From Linum tenue (Eukaryota; Streptophyta; Magnoliopsida; Malpighiales; Linaceae): a DNA stretch of 64,000 bases. The notes under the pieces were generated by a model. That model ran no database searches. It was not told the DNA's origin and was given only the letters and a program-made list of their open reading frames with translations. Made by a program: the position numbers and the translations under genes. The DNA is taken from assembly GCA_946122785.1 (NCBI GenBank), contig CAMGYJ010000003.1, positions 6,112,032 through 6,176,031 on the forward strand, read 5' to 3'. Positions 49,984-59,450 of the stretch are shown here, piece by piece. Each line of letters opens with the position of its first letter. Positions within the stretch are counted from its first letter, which is position 1.

Positions 49984-52900
49984 ATGAGTGATAATGGAAG
50001 TAGTGCTTAGGTTTGTATCCCAAAATTTGATGGGGATTATGAGCACTGGACATTGGTCATGGAAAACCTGCTTAGGTCCAAGGAGTACTGGACTGTAATC
50101 AGTCCTGGCTTCAGAGAGCCTGCAGCTGGGGAAGAGCTAACACCAGCTCAAACGAGAAGTCTGGAGGAGCTATGGTTGAAAGACCTAAAGGCTAAGAACT
50201 ATTTGTTCAGCAGCATTGACAGAACTTTTCTGAAGACCATTGCTAAGAAAGGCACTGCAAGAGAGCTGTGAGAGTCCATGAAGGAGAAGTTTCAAGGCAG
50301 TGCAAGGGTTCAAAAGGCTCAGTTGCAGGTACTCAGAAGAAACTTTGAACTGCTTGAGATGAAAGAAGATGAGTCTGTGTCTGAGTATTTTGCTAGGGTA
50401 ATGATAGTTGCCAATACTATGAGAAACTGTGGAGAGGACATGTCTGATGGAAAAGTTGTTGAGAAAATTCTTAGAACATTGACTGACAAATTCAACTATG
50501 TAGTATGTTCTATAGAAGAATCCAAAGACATAGAACTCTTGACAGTTGATGCACTACAAAGTTCTCTTTTGGTGCATGAGCTAAAATTCAACAGGAGGTC
50601 TGCAAAAGCAGCTGGTGAAGAGGAGCAGGCTTTAAAAGTCTCTCATGATTATGGTTATGGGAGAGGTGGCGGAGGCCAGGGAAGAGGTTTTTACCAGGGA
50701 AGAGGAAGAGGTCAAGGAGGCAGAGGCTGGAACAAGGAGTCTGTTGAGTGTTACAGATGCCACAAGCTGGGGCATTACAAATATGAGTGCCCTGAGTGGT
50801 ATTCCAATCAACAGGCTCATTATGCAGCTTCTGGTAGTAAGCAAGACAAGAGCTATGGAGACATGAATGAGGATATGTTGTTGATGGCCTGTGTGGAACC
50901 TGATGAAGAAAATGAATGGGAAGAAGAAACACAAGGGTTAATGGCTCTTTTGGATTCAGTCAAGGAAAAATCAAGTGATGATTGGTGGTTTCTGGATTCT
51001 GGCTGCAGTAACCACATGAGTGGTGACAAGAAGTGGTTTACCAGCATGGATGCTAGCTTTGCTTGCAAGGTGCGACTGGGGAACAATTCAAAGCTGGAGG
51101 TTGCTGGAAAAGGAGAAGTGAGGTTGCAAGTGAACCAAAGAAGCATAACAATCCAGGAGGTATTCTATGTACCTGGACTTAAAACCAATTTTTTAAGTAT
51201 TGGTCAATGGCAGAAGAAAGGACTGACATTTGTGATCAAAGAAGGCAGCTGCAAAATCTATCATGAAGAAAAGGGATTGTTGTTACAAACTGAAATGAAA
51301 ACAAACAGGATGTTTGTTCTTCATGCTGAGCACACTACTGCAAATCAGCATTCCCAATGCCTTAAAACCGATGTTGTCATAGATACTACACTTACTCTAT
51401 GGCATCGCAGGTTTGGTCATTTGGGAATAGCAAATTTGCAGCTCCTACAATCAAAGAAACTTGTGAAGGATCTGCCAAAGCTGAAGGGAGGAATTGGAGT
51501 CTGTGAAACTTGCATGATTGGCAAGCAACATCGAAAGTCCTTTACCAAGAAAAGTCAGTGGAGAGCAACTGAAGCATTACAACTGGTTCATGCAGACCTC
51601 TGTGGCCCTATCACTCCTGTGTCAAATGGAGGAAAGAGGTACATACTCACACTGATTGATTGATTACAGCAGAAAAATGTGGGTATTTTTCATGGTAGCC
51701 AAGTCAGATACTTTGGAATGTTTCAAAAAATACAAACTGCAAGTTGAGAAGGAGATGGATTTGGAGATCAAGTCTCTAATAACTGATAGGGGTGGTGAGT
51801 TCATGCTAAATGAACTCAAGCAACTTTGTGAAGAAGCTGGAATAAGAAGACAACTTACTGTTGCCTTCACACCTCAGCAAAATGGTGTAGCTGAAAGAAG
51901 AAACAGGACCTTGACGAATATGGTTCGATGTATGTTAAAGGATATGAGTGTTCCATCAGAGTTCTGGGCTGAAGCAGTGGCCTGGACTTGTCATGTGCTG
52001 AACAGAAGTCCAACTACAGCAAATCAAGGCAAAACACCCCAAGAACTCTGGACTGGTAATCCTCCTTCTGTATCTCATTTTAAGATCTTTGGTTGTGTTG
52101 CTTATGCACATATACCAGATCAACACAGGAAAAAACTCGATGATAAGAGTGAGAAGTGTCAGTTCTTGGGAATTTATGTTGAATCCAAGGCATACAAGTT
52201 ATATAATCCTAGAACTAATGTTGTAGTGGTGAGTAGAGATGTGGTGTTTGATGAAACAAAGGGATGGAGTTGGAACTCAGACTCACCTCCAGAACAAACC
52301 AAGTTGGTTTGGGAAGGAAGTGATGAAGACTGGGAAGATTCTGATGCAGAAGAGGAATCCGATCAATCAGCAGGATCATATTCTGATTCAGGAACAACTG
52401 GGAACCAACAACCTGGCAGTCCAAAAACACCAGATCCAACGGTAAGTGACAAAGAAGCAGAAGAAGAGGATCATGATACAACAACTGATGTGTTGGGACT
52501 TCCCAGCACCAAGAGGATCAGGAAGCCACCAGCCAAGCTTGCAAGTTATGACTGGCAAACTCACTTTACTGTACCAGATTGCAGTTTTGCAGGAGAAGAC
52601 TGGATAGCTTTTGTGGCTATGGCTGATGATCCACAGTCTTATGAGGAAGCCTGCAAGGATCCTAGATGGAAGGAAGAAATGAAGGCTGAGATGGAGTCAA
52701 TTAAGAAGAATCTCACCTGGGAACTCACTGATCTGCCAGCAGGTTGTAAAGCTATAGGGCTCAAGTGGGTATACAGAACAAAACTCAAGGAAGATGGAAC
52801 CCTAGACAAGTTCAAAGCTCGTTTGGTGGTGAAAGGGTATGCACAGAAGGAAGGAATTGATTATACTGAGGTGTTTGCCCCAGTAGCCAGGTGGGACACC

Positions 52901-54190
52901 ATCAGAACTCTTCTGGCCCTAGCAGCTCACTATGGTCGAACAGTGCATCAGCTGGATGTGAAGAGTGCTTTCCTGCATGGAGAGCTCACAGAAGAGATCT
53001 ATGTTGAGCAACCTCAAGGGTTTGAGGTTGCTGGGGATGAAAAGAAAGTATACAGGTTGCACAAAGCCCTGTATGGCCTCAAGCAAGCACCAAGAGCATG
53101 GTACAGCAGGATTGAAGCTTACTTCGAGAAGACTGGTTTCAAGAAGTGCAACTATGAACATACATTGTTCATTAAGAGGTCTGGATCTGACATTCTCATT
53201 CTCAGTCTTTATGTAGATGATTTGATGTATGCAAGTAACATTTTAGTGATGATTGAAGAATTCAAGTCATCTATGCAAGCTGAATTTGAGATGACAGACC
53301 TAGGCAGAATGATATATTTTCTAGGTGTGGAAGTGCTTCAAAAGGATGGAGGAATATTTATCTGCCAATCAAAGTACATAAAAGAGCTCCTGGAAAAATT
53401 CAAGTTGCTGGAATGAAATTATGCTCACAATCCTCTAGCACCAGGGCTGAAATTAACAAGAGCTGGAGATGGAGTTGCTGTCAATCCCACTAAATACAAA
53501 AGATTGATAGGAAGTTTGTTGTATGTCACAGCAACAAGGCCAGATATTATGTTTTCTGTGTGTTTGTTGAGCAGATACATGGACTCACCCACCAGGCAAC
53601 ACCTGCTGGCAGCAAAAAGGATACTCAGGTATCTAAAAGGGACTATGAATCATGGGATCTGGTACAGAAGGAGCAGAGGGGAGGAGGATCAAAGCTTGAT
53701 TGGTTACACAGATTCGGATTATGCTGGAGATTTTGATGACAGAAAGAGAACATCTGGCTATGTTTTCTTCCTTGCAGGAGCAGCAGTATCGTGGGCCTCC
53801 AATAAGCAACCAGTTGTGACTCTTTCAACAATTGAGGCTGAGTTTATTGCAGCTTGTTTCTGTGCCACACAGTGCATCTGGCTCAGGAACATTATGACTG
53901 AAATGAGTTGGAGCAAGAGCATACAGTCTGGAACAACCATCTTTTGTGACAACAGCTCCACCATCAAGCTAGCCAAAAACCCAGTTTTGCATGGAAGGAG
54001 CAAGCATATAGATGTCAGGTTTCATTTCCTAAGGGAACTTGTAAAAGAGGGTGTTATGGAGCTTGAACACTGCAGAACCCACGAGCAGATTGCAGATTTG
54101 ATGACCAAGACTCTCAAGCTCGAAACCTTTCAATTCCCGAGAAGCATAATGGGAGTATGTGGTTTGGAAGACCTGGAACTGAAGGAGTAA
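49984..54190 (+). pseudogene. Copia gag-pol polyprotein, disabled
   Basis: Domain order: Gag (from ATG 49984; ESMKEKFQGSARVQKAQLQV near 50275); a zinc knuckle, CYRCHKLGHYKYEC (near 50750); aspartic protease (WFLDSGCSNHMSG, near 50990); GAG-pre-integrase (LWHRRFGHLGIANLQLLQSK); integrase (LVHADLCGPI, then ITDRGGEF, then [15 protein letters not shown]); reverse transcriptase (FKARLVVKGYAQKEGIDYTE, DVKSAFLHGELTEEIY, YVDD near 53210); RNase H (GYTDSDYAGDFDDRKRTSGY, TLSTIEAEFIAACF, HIDVRFHFLREL). Breaks: stops at codon 9 of gag (TAG 50008-50010), at TGA 50269-50271 and at TGA 53414-53416, plus a one-base frame change near 51660 in the integrase. The catalytic residues are otherwise visible. This copy cannot make the polyprotein itself. 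Confidence 0.93.
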
Positions 54191-54231
54191 AACAGAAGAT
54201 CAACAAACCAGCTTCAGTTCAGGGGAGGATT

Positions 54232-54643
54232 TGTTGGATTGTGAACTGAAGCTGGAGTCCTTGTCCTTCTCGGATTCGGACTATCCAAAGGCCTCTGAGA
54301 ATTAGTCACAGGGACGTCGTTTGTTGCTGAACTGAAGACCTCTGCCGATTAATTGCTGCGGTGCCGTTTCGTTTTGAGTCTGTCAAATGAAGCCAATCCG
54401 CGCGTTTTGGCAAAATGTTTAATTGGTACCTATTGTTTTTTAGTCTAGTTATGAGAGTCAAATTTGACCGTTGGGTTTGTTAGGAGATAACTGTTAGTGC
54501 AGATCATGGCAGCTGATTAGTAGGTAAGCTGTTAGTCGAGGGAGGTGTTTGAGGCCGAACTTTGTGGCTCAACCCTAACTATTTATTCTTCACTTTGTCA
54601 TCAATAAGAATGCGTCAGTTTGCAATACACTTTGTGTTCTTCA
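54232..54643 (+). repeat. 3' LTR of the nested Copia element
   Basis: 412 bp and nearly identical to the 5' LTR; followed directly by the TACAA duplication. Confidence 0.93.
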
Positions 54644-54648
54644 TACAA

Positions 54649-54930
54649 AGCTCGTTTGGTGCCAAAGGGTTTCACTCAAATCGAAGGGATCGATTACCAT
54701 GACACATTTGCACCAGTCGCCAAACTAGTCACGGTTCGATGTCTCATTGTCGTCGCGGCCAGTCAAGGCTGGCACCTCCATCAGCTCGACGTCAACAACG
54801 CTTCTTGCATGGTGATTTACATGAGGATCCCTCAAGGATTTTCTCGTCCTGGTGATAGTCGAGTGTGTCGACTTCGTCGTCTTTATATGGTCTCCATCAA
54901 GCATCCAGGAACTGGTACCAGAAGTTCTCT
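54649..54930 (+). pseudogene. Older Copia pol relic, right part (reverse transcriptase)
   Basis: Continues the relic interrupted at 49434: [20 protein letters not shown], then [16 protein letters not shown] and [16 protein letters not shown]. Similarity fades after about 54930. The segment where the HGDL-type motif is expected is degraded, and nothing of the YVDD or RNase H region is seen. Confidence 0.82.
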
Positions 54931-55018
54931 TAGGTGTAAGAATCGAAATGGATCAGCGGCTAAATCGATACAAGTGTTAAACCAATTAGTTCCAACGGTC
55001 AGAACTAATGATTTTTAA

Positions 55019-55560
55019 CGGTTGGATATAAAATTATATGAATAAGCTAGGTTTGACTGATATATCCACTGGTTTGACTGATCATCGGCTTAATCAGTAG
55101 AAATGTCAAATCAATTACATTAGCGGTCCGATGGTCAGGGATGGACTTAACGATTTTTACTGTTGGACAAGAGATCAGATGAATTAGCCCGGTTCGTCTA
55201 ATCTACTAGTTCGTTATTTTAACCATAACAAATTAAGAAAAACTAATTTCATATAAACTAAGATTGTCCAACCTGAATTGCTAATTTTATTGATGCTTTT
55301 ATTTTTACTTTATTTTCCAGCCTCCTTGTCAATTTTACATGATCCACTATCGATTTTCACTCTAATTACTAATCTGAATAGTTTGTTATAACTTTTTATG
55401 ATGCATAATATGAATTTGAAATGATTTATCATTTGTGATAAATTTTTTTCGAAAATAGAATATTATAATATGTCTTTTATATTATACGAGCATAAACGAT
55501 TCTATAACAATTAGCGGTTAAACCATATATAACTAACTTGTTCTATAATTTACTAAAGAA
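55019..55560. other. AT-rich intergenic DNA
   Basis: Nothing recognisable on either strand. Confidence 0.5.
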
Positions 55561-55567
55561 GTTTATT

Positions 55568-55950
55568 TGCTAATTGGACCCGGACCCAGTTACTGCATGT
55601 ACGTACGCAATAGACTACCTCAGCGGCCATTCCTCCACCGGAGTCTACTCCACCGACCAGCTGACCTTCCGCACCACCGTCCCCGACGTCCAGTTCGGCT
55701 GTTGCCACAACCTGACCGGAATCAAAAAGCTGGACCAGCACGCCACCGGAATCCTAGCACTGAGCGGCCGGGAAACGAAGTCTGCAGTTTGGGGAGACAC
55801 CTCTGGTCATCAAACTGGATTTCGGTATTCTCGTACTGCATCGGCAGCATCTTCGACCGACTCGACGCCCTTCATTACCGACCACATCGGGCATTACTTT
55901 CTCCAACTTCAGAACATCAGCTTGGGAGGCCAGGTAATTCAGTGCTGACC
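55568..55950 (+). pseudogene. A1 aspartyl-protease fragment, frameshifted
   Basis: One frame gives ACTYAIDYLSGHSSTGVYST, then QLTFRTTVPDVQFGCCHNLT and DQHATGILALSGRE, as in plant pepsin-like (CND41/nepenthesin-type) proteases. Around 55790-55880 the protease-like reading moves to the next frame (SVFSYCIGSIFD). It then returns to the first frame for HIGHYFLQLQNISLGGQV. The catalytic DTGS and DSGT regions are not in the fragment. It is GC-richer than the flanks and appears to be a decayed piece of a gene. Confidence 0.7.
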
Positions 55951-57402
55951 TGCATGTAGTTTAATTAGGAGAGGCTACAATTATTCTCTTTGATTTGAAG
56001 TTATAATGTGTATATTCATATCTCGAGAAACTATATATAGAAAATGGTAGGATAGAGGCTATTAGCTCTAGGGCTGTAAGCCTCGCTCTAGATATCATTG
56101 ATCCATCTGAGAGCAGCGGCGGATCCAGAACCTAGTAGAGCACTGAGCCGCATTTTATTAAAAAATTAGATACCGTAACAAAATTATAGTTTTTTTTTAC
56201 AATATCAATTATACACGTCGATCTTTTAAATTTTTATATAGTGAATTCATAATTAATGGAGTCTACATCCATACCAATAGCATACTCTCTTTAAGATAAA
56301 ATAGTTACCCAGTTGGCGAGAAATTCATCGCTCATTTGGCTGCGCAAATAATTTTTCACCTATTTCATTATTGAAAAGGTTCTCTGCATAGTAGTTGTTG
56401 AAACGAGCAATGTCAACAGTAGACAAATCAATTGACTAATCAATATATATTGTGTATCAATTTCTACTTTCACCAGGTGCTCTAGTAATTTCTTAAGCGA
56501 ACAAACCTCATATTTCTTTTAGTCTTTTACGTTTTAGAATTTTAGGTTTCATTGTTTGTTTTTCTTTAGATGAGAATCATTGGAGCTAGATTTTGCAGGC
56601 TAAATTTAGAGTTGTGATTTGAATATGTTCATCTTACCCATTTTCCTAATTACACACAATCTTATTATAAAATAACACTAGACCGAATGGCTACAATCGA
56701 TAAACTCAGAAGGACTATACTAGCTCCGGATCTAGAGGAGGACTGGGCCGTGACCCGGGGTGGCCACCCCCTGGATCCGCCACTGGGGAGGTTCCAAACA
56801 TCGTTGTCTTGTATACCAAATATATACGGGTAGCATATCGACGGTTACGAGCTCATACATAGCATATGTGGGAGATGAGAAGCTCAATATAACTACTGGG
56901 TTCTGACTGAACAAATGAAACATCACAACTCGGTTAAGCAGAGTGATAAACTGATAAAAAGGTTGTTTTGGGGAGCAAACTTAAAAGTTCAGTTTGCAAT
57001 CCAAACGCTTTATATGAAACCATTAGTGATCAGCCAACCGACCTCATGATCCATTTCGGTCTGGCCAGGTTATGAAGTTCCAAAGAACACGTAGTCAACC
57101 TGGTTTAGCTTGTTGTGCTTGACAGGAAATGACAAGTTGTCCCAACAGAGATGAACATGTCTCTTAATTTGCCTATTATCATGTCATGCTCTAGACATAC
57201 ATACCATTCCCTGTATTTTTACGGTGGTAACTATTGAAATCAGGTGTTATATTCAAATTTCAAACAACAAAATGATAATCATGTGCACGAAAAAAAAGGA
57301 AGCTAAAAAAGAGAGCTCAGCAATGCCTTTGTTTTCCATCAGAGATGAGGAGAATTGAGAAGGACCACTTCGCAGAGGCAGGAATCATCACCGCTCTCGA
57401 AT
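55951..57402. other. Intergenic region with hAT element ends
   Basis: It holds the hAT end copy at 56114 and an opposite-facing CTGGATCCGCCACTG end at 56771-56785. The rest is AT-rich with nothing recognised. Confidence 0.5.
56114..56470 (-). mobile_element. hAT element end with transposase C-terminal remnant, copy 1
   Basis: It begins with the hAT-type end CAGCGGCGGATCCAG. On the minus strand, about 56395-56290, the reading STTTMQRTFSIMK, a stop, then YLRSQMSDEFLANWV resembles the C-terminal dimerisation region of plant hAT (ZMYM-like) transposases. About 260 bp are shared with 63741-64000. The CTGGATCCGCCACTG at 56771-56785 could be its other end, but the flanking 8-mers do not match. Confidence 0.68.
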
Positions 57403-57473
57403 TGCACCAGCCGGGAATCGAACCCGGGTCTGTACCGTGGCAGGGTACTATTCTACCACTAGACCACTGGTGC
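57403..57473 (-). tRNA. tRNA-Gly (anticodon GCC)
   Basis: On the minus strand a 71-base cloverleaf is readable: acceptor stem GCACCAG/CTGGTGC, D-loop AGTGGTAGAA, anticodon loop CTGCCAC with GCC at 57441-57439, T-arm GGGTTCGATTCCC, and discriminator A. No intron. The T-rich stretch expected for Pol III termination was not checked in detail. Confidence 0.95.
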
Positions 57474-57839
57474 TTGTTGTTGATAATCCCACATTCTTTA
57501 ATATATGATACGTGCATATAACCGTCATGTTTATGAAAATCAACTCGATTATAAATACTCAAAATCCAGATCTCGCGCGGCTTTACTTTCTTCCCACGCT
57601 TCACCCTAACGCCCTCAAACCCTATCCAAAAAACCTAGTCTTCCCCGCCGTCGCCGTATCTCTGTAGGTCAGTTCTCTCCTCCTCCTCCTCCTCCTCCTA
57701 ATCTCTCCGCCGGAGCTTCCGTCTGGTTCTCCCTCGCGATTATCGACCTATATGCCTTTGCTGTTCTGTTCTGATTCGATTGAATTTGTGTTTTCTTTTA
57801 CTGGCAGGTTGGACAGGGTTTCGATTGTGTTGCTCCGTC

Positions 57840-58939
57840 ATGTCGAATTTCCGGGAACTGAAGAAGACGTTGAAGCGCCCTGAAGGTTTGTTGTTTCTCA
57901 ACGTTTTCCCTCAGTTCTTCCTCTGTTGTGTACAATGGAATTGCTTCAATTTACGGATTAGGGAATCTAGGTCGTGGTTTAGTGTTCTTTCGTTCTCTGC
58001 TCCCGAAGGATGTATTGGGTGTTTGATGCTTGCCTCTAGTTAATTTTACTGTCTCCCATGGTTCTAATTGAATTCGATTTCGACTATCAGGACCAATCCA
58101 GCACTTTAATGCAGAGGTCGAGAGGGCAATGGAGGAGATGGAAGCTGAGGACAAGGAGTTTGCGGAGCTGGAACGAGAGTTTGAGGAGGAATCGAGGATG
58201 CCGCGGGCTCGAATTGGTACTGCCCCGGAAGTGGTGGATGTTTGTTGCCTCCCCCGTTAATTTTACTGTATTCCTCCATCCATGGTTCTAATTAATTTCG
58301 GTTTCGACTACTATTAGGAAAAATCCAGCACTTTAATGCAGCGGTCGAGAGGTCAATGGAGGAGATGGAAGCTGAGGACAGGGAGTTCGCGGAGCTGGAA
58401 CGAGAGTTCGAGGAGGAATTCAGGATGCCGTGGGCTCGAATTGGTACTACCACCCGAAGTAGTGGATGTTTGATGCCTCCCCCGTTAATTTTACTGTCTT
58501 CCTCCATGGTTCTAATTAAGTTCAGTTTTCGACTATCAGGAATCCAGCATTTTAATGCAGCGGAGGAATCCAGGACGCCGCGGGCTCGAATTGGTACTAC
58601 CCCGGAAGTAGTGGATGTTTGATGCCTCCCCCGTTAATTTTACTGTCTTCCTCCATGGTTTTAATTAAGTTCAGTTTTCGACTATCAGGATCAATCCATC
58701 ACTTTAACGAAGCGGTCGAGAGGTCAATGGAGGAGATGGAAGCCGAGGACAAGGAGTGCGAGGAGCTGCAACGAGAGTTCGAGGAGGAATTCAGGATGGA
58801 GCGTGCTCGAATGGGTACTGCTCCGGAAGTAGTGGATGCTGCAGCTTGGCACGGCAATGGTGCACCTCGTGCTGCTGGTGGAGGTCTTAGGCGCCCGAGA
58901 GACACACATCCGGAGGCTTATTGGCATCAAAGGAGATGA
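57840..58939 (+). CDS. Small acidic coiled-coil protein gene with tandemly copied second exon
   Basis: Exon 1 is 57840-57885 (MSNFRELKKTLKRPE plus one base). The terminal exon is 58689-58939 (HHFNEAVERSMEEMEAEDKE, RARMGTAPEVVDAAAWHGNG, ending EAYWHQRR and a stop). Joined directly they give a 98-aa, Glu-rich, probably helical protein. Between them lie three further copies of the 5' part of the last exon, 58091-58216, 58318-58443 and 58540-58593. Each is preceded by an AG acceptor (CGACTATCAG in two of the three) and followed by G|GTACT. Their lengths are 126, 126 and 54, all multiples of three in the same phase, so any combination keeps the frame; all five exons would give 200 aa. A 5' UTR intron (about 57666-57807) is likely. 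I do not recognise the family. Confidence 0.65.
58024..58750 (+). repeat. Tandem repeat of intron plus exon units
   Basis: The phrase TTAATTTTACTG, GGTTCTAATT.., TTCGACTATCAG followed by the exon recurs with starts near 58040, 58258, 58486 and 58634. The third unit has lost most of its exon. Confidence 0.88.
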
Positions 58940-59422
58940 CGATTGCTGCTGTTCGGACAAAATCAAAGAAAGTTAACTCTTAGAAGGACAGTGATCAACG
59001 GTTTGTTGAGCCGAGTTGTTAGAGTCACAATCAGTTTATGTCATAGAACGTTTTCTTAAGAATTACGGAGGTCACGTTGTTAAGTTGAAACCGAGATGAG
59101 TCCATTGAGTTATGTATTCAAAAGTTTGATTAGCATTGAATAAAATTTGTGGGATTCAGCTGAGCTTTCACTCCATATGATTGTTACTTAATTCTTTCGA
59201 TCGCAAGCTGCAGCCTTTGCTTGATCACAAGAAGAGAAGGCGTAAAGCAGAGGAGGAAAGAGAAGAAGACAGGCGTTTTTCTTTTCTCCCCCATTTCCTG
59301 CGAGAAGTTCGACACGAAAGAATGAAAATGATACGATACTGCGAAGTACAAAACAGTGCACGTGTCGCCGCGTTGGAGGAAACAGATGATGAACGGAGTT
59401 TTCTCCCTTTCCATTCATTGGA
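58940..59422. other. 3' UTR and flanking DNA
   Basis: Probably the 3' UTR of the preceding gene (AATAAA at 59138-59143), then DNA up to a Helitron-type terminus. A GA-rich frame at 59181-59426 has no domain. Confidence 0.45.
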
Positions 59423-59450
59423 CTAGCAAAGACCCGCTCGCTACGCTTCG
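59423..59450 (-). mobile_element. Helitron-type 3' terminus
   Basis: On the minus strand a GC-rich, hairpin-prone block (ACGCGAAGCGTAGCGAGCGG) is followed by GTCTTTG, CTAG (59426-59423) and T. This resembles the termini at 36212 and 47989. The rest of the element and its 5' end were not delimited. Confidence 0.5.

Larger units (their letters stand above)
49435..54643 (+). mobile_element. Ty1/Copia retrotransposon, nearly complete, nested in an older Copia
   Basis: The LTRs are 49435-49846 and 54232-54643, each 412 bp (TGTTGGATTG..GTTCTTCA). I count about 14 differences by eye, roughly 3%. The exact duplication TACAA flanks it (49430-49434 and 54644-54648). A primer site, TGGTATTAGAGC (49850-49861), and a polypurine tract, AGGGGAGGAT (54221-54230), are in place. 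The internal gag-pol frame is complete in domain order but broken in several places. Confidence 0.95.

Noticed and set aside
56114..56785. A single complete hAT element bounded by the two GGATCC-containing ends
   Set aside because: The ends are inverted, but the flanking 8-mers (TCTGAGAG and GGGAGGTT) do not match, so I kept them as separate ends.
57317..57604. 95-codon minus-strand frame over the tRNA
   Set aside because: The tRNA-Gly cloverleaf explains the conserved part; the frame is incidental.
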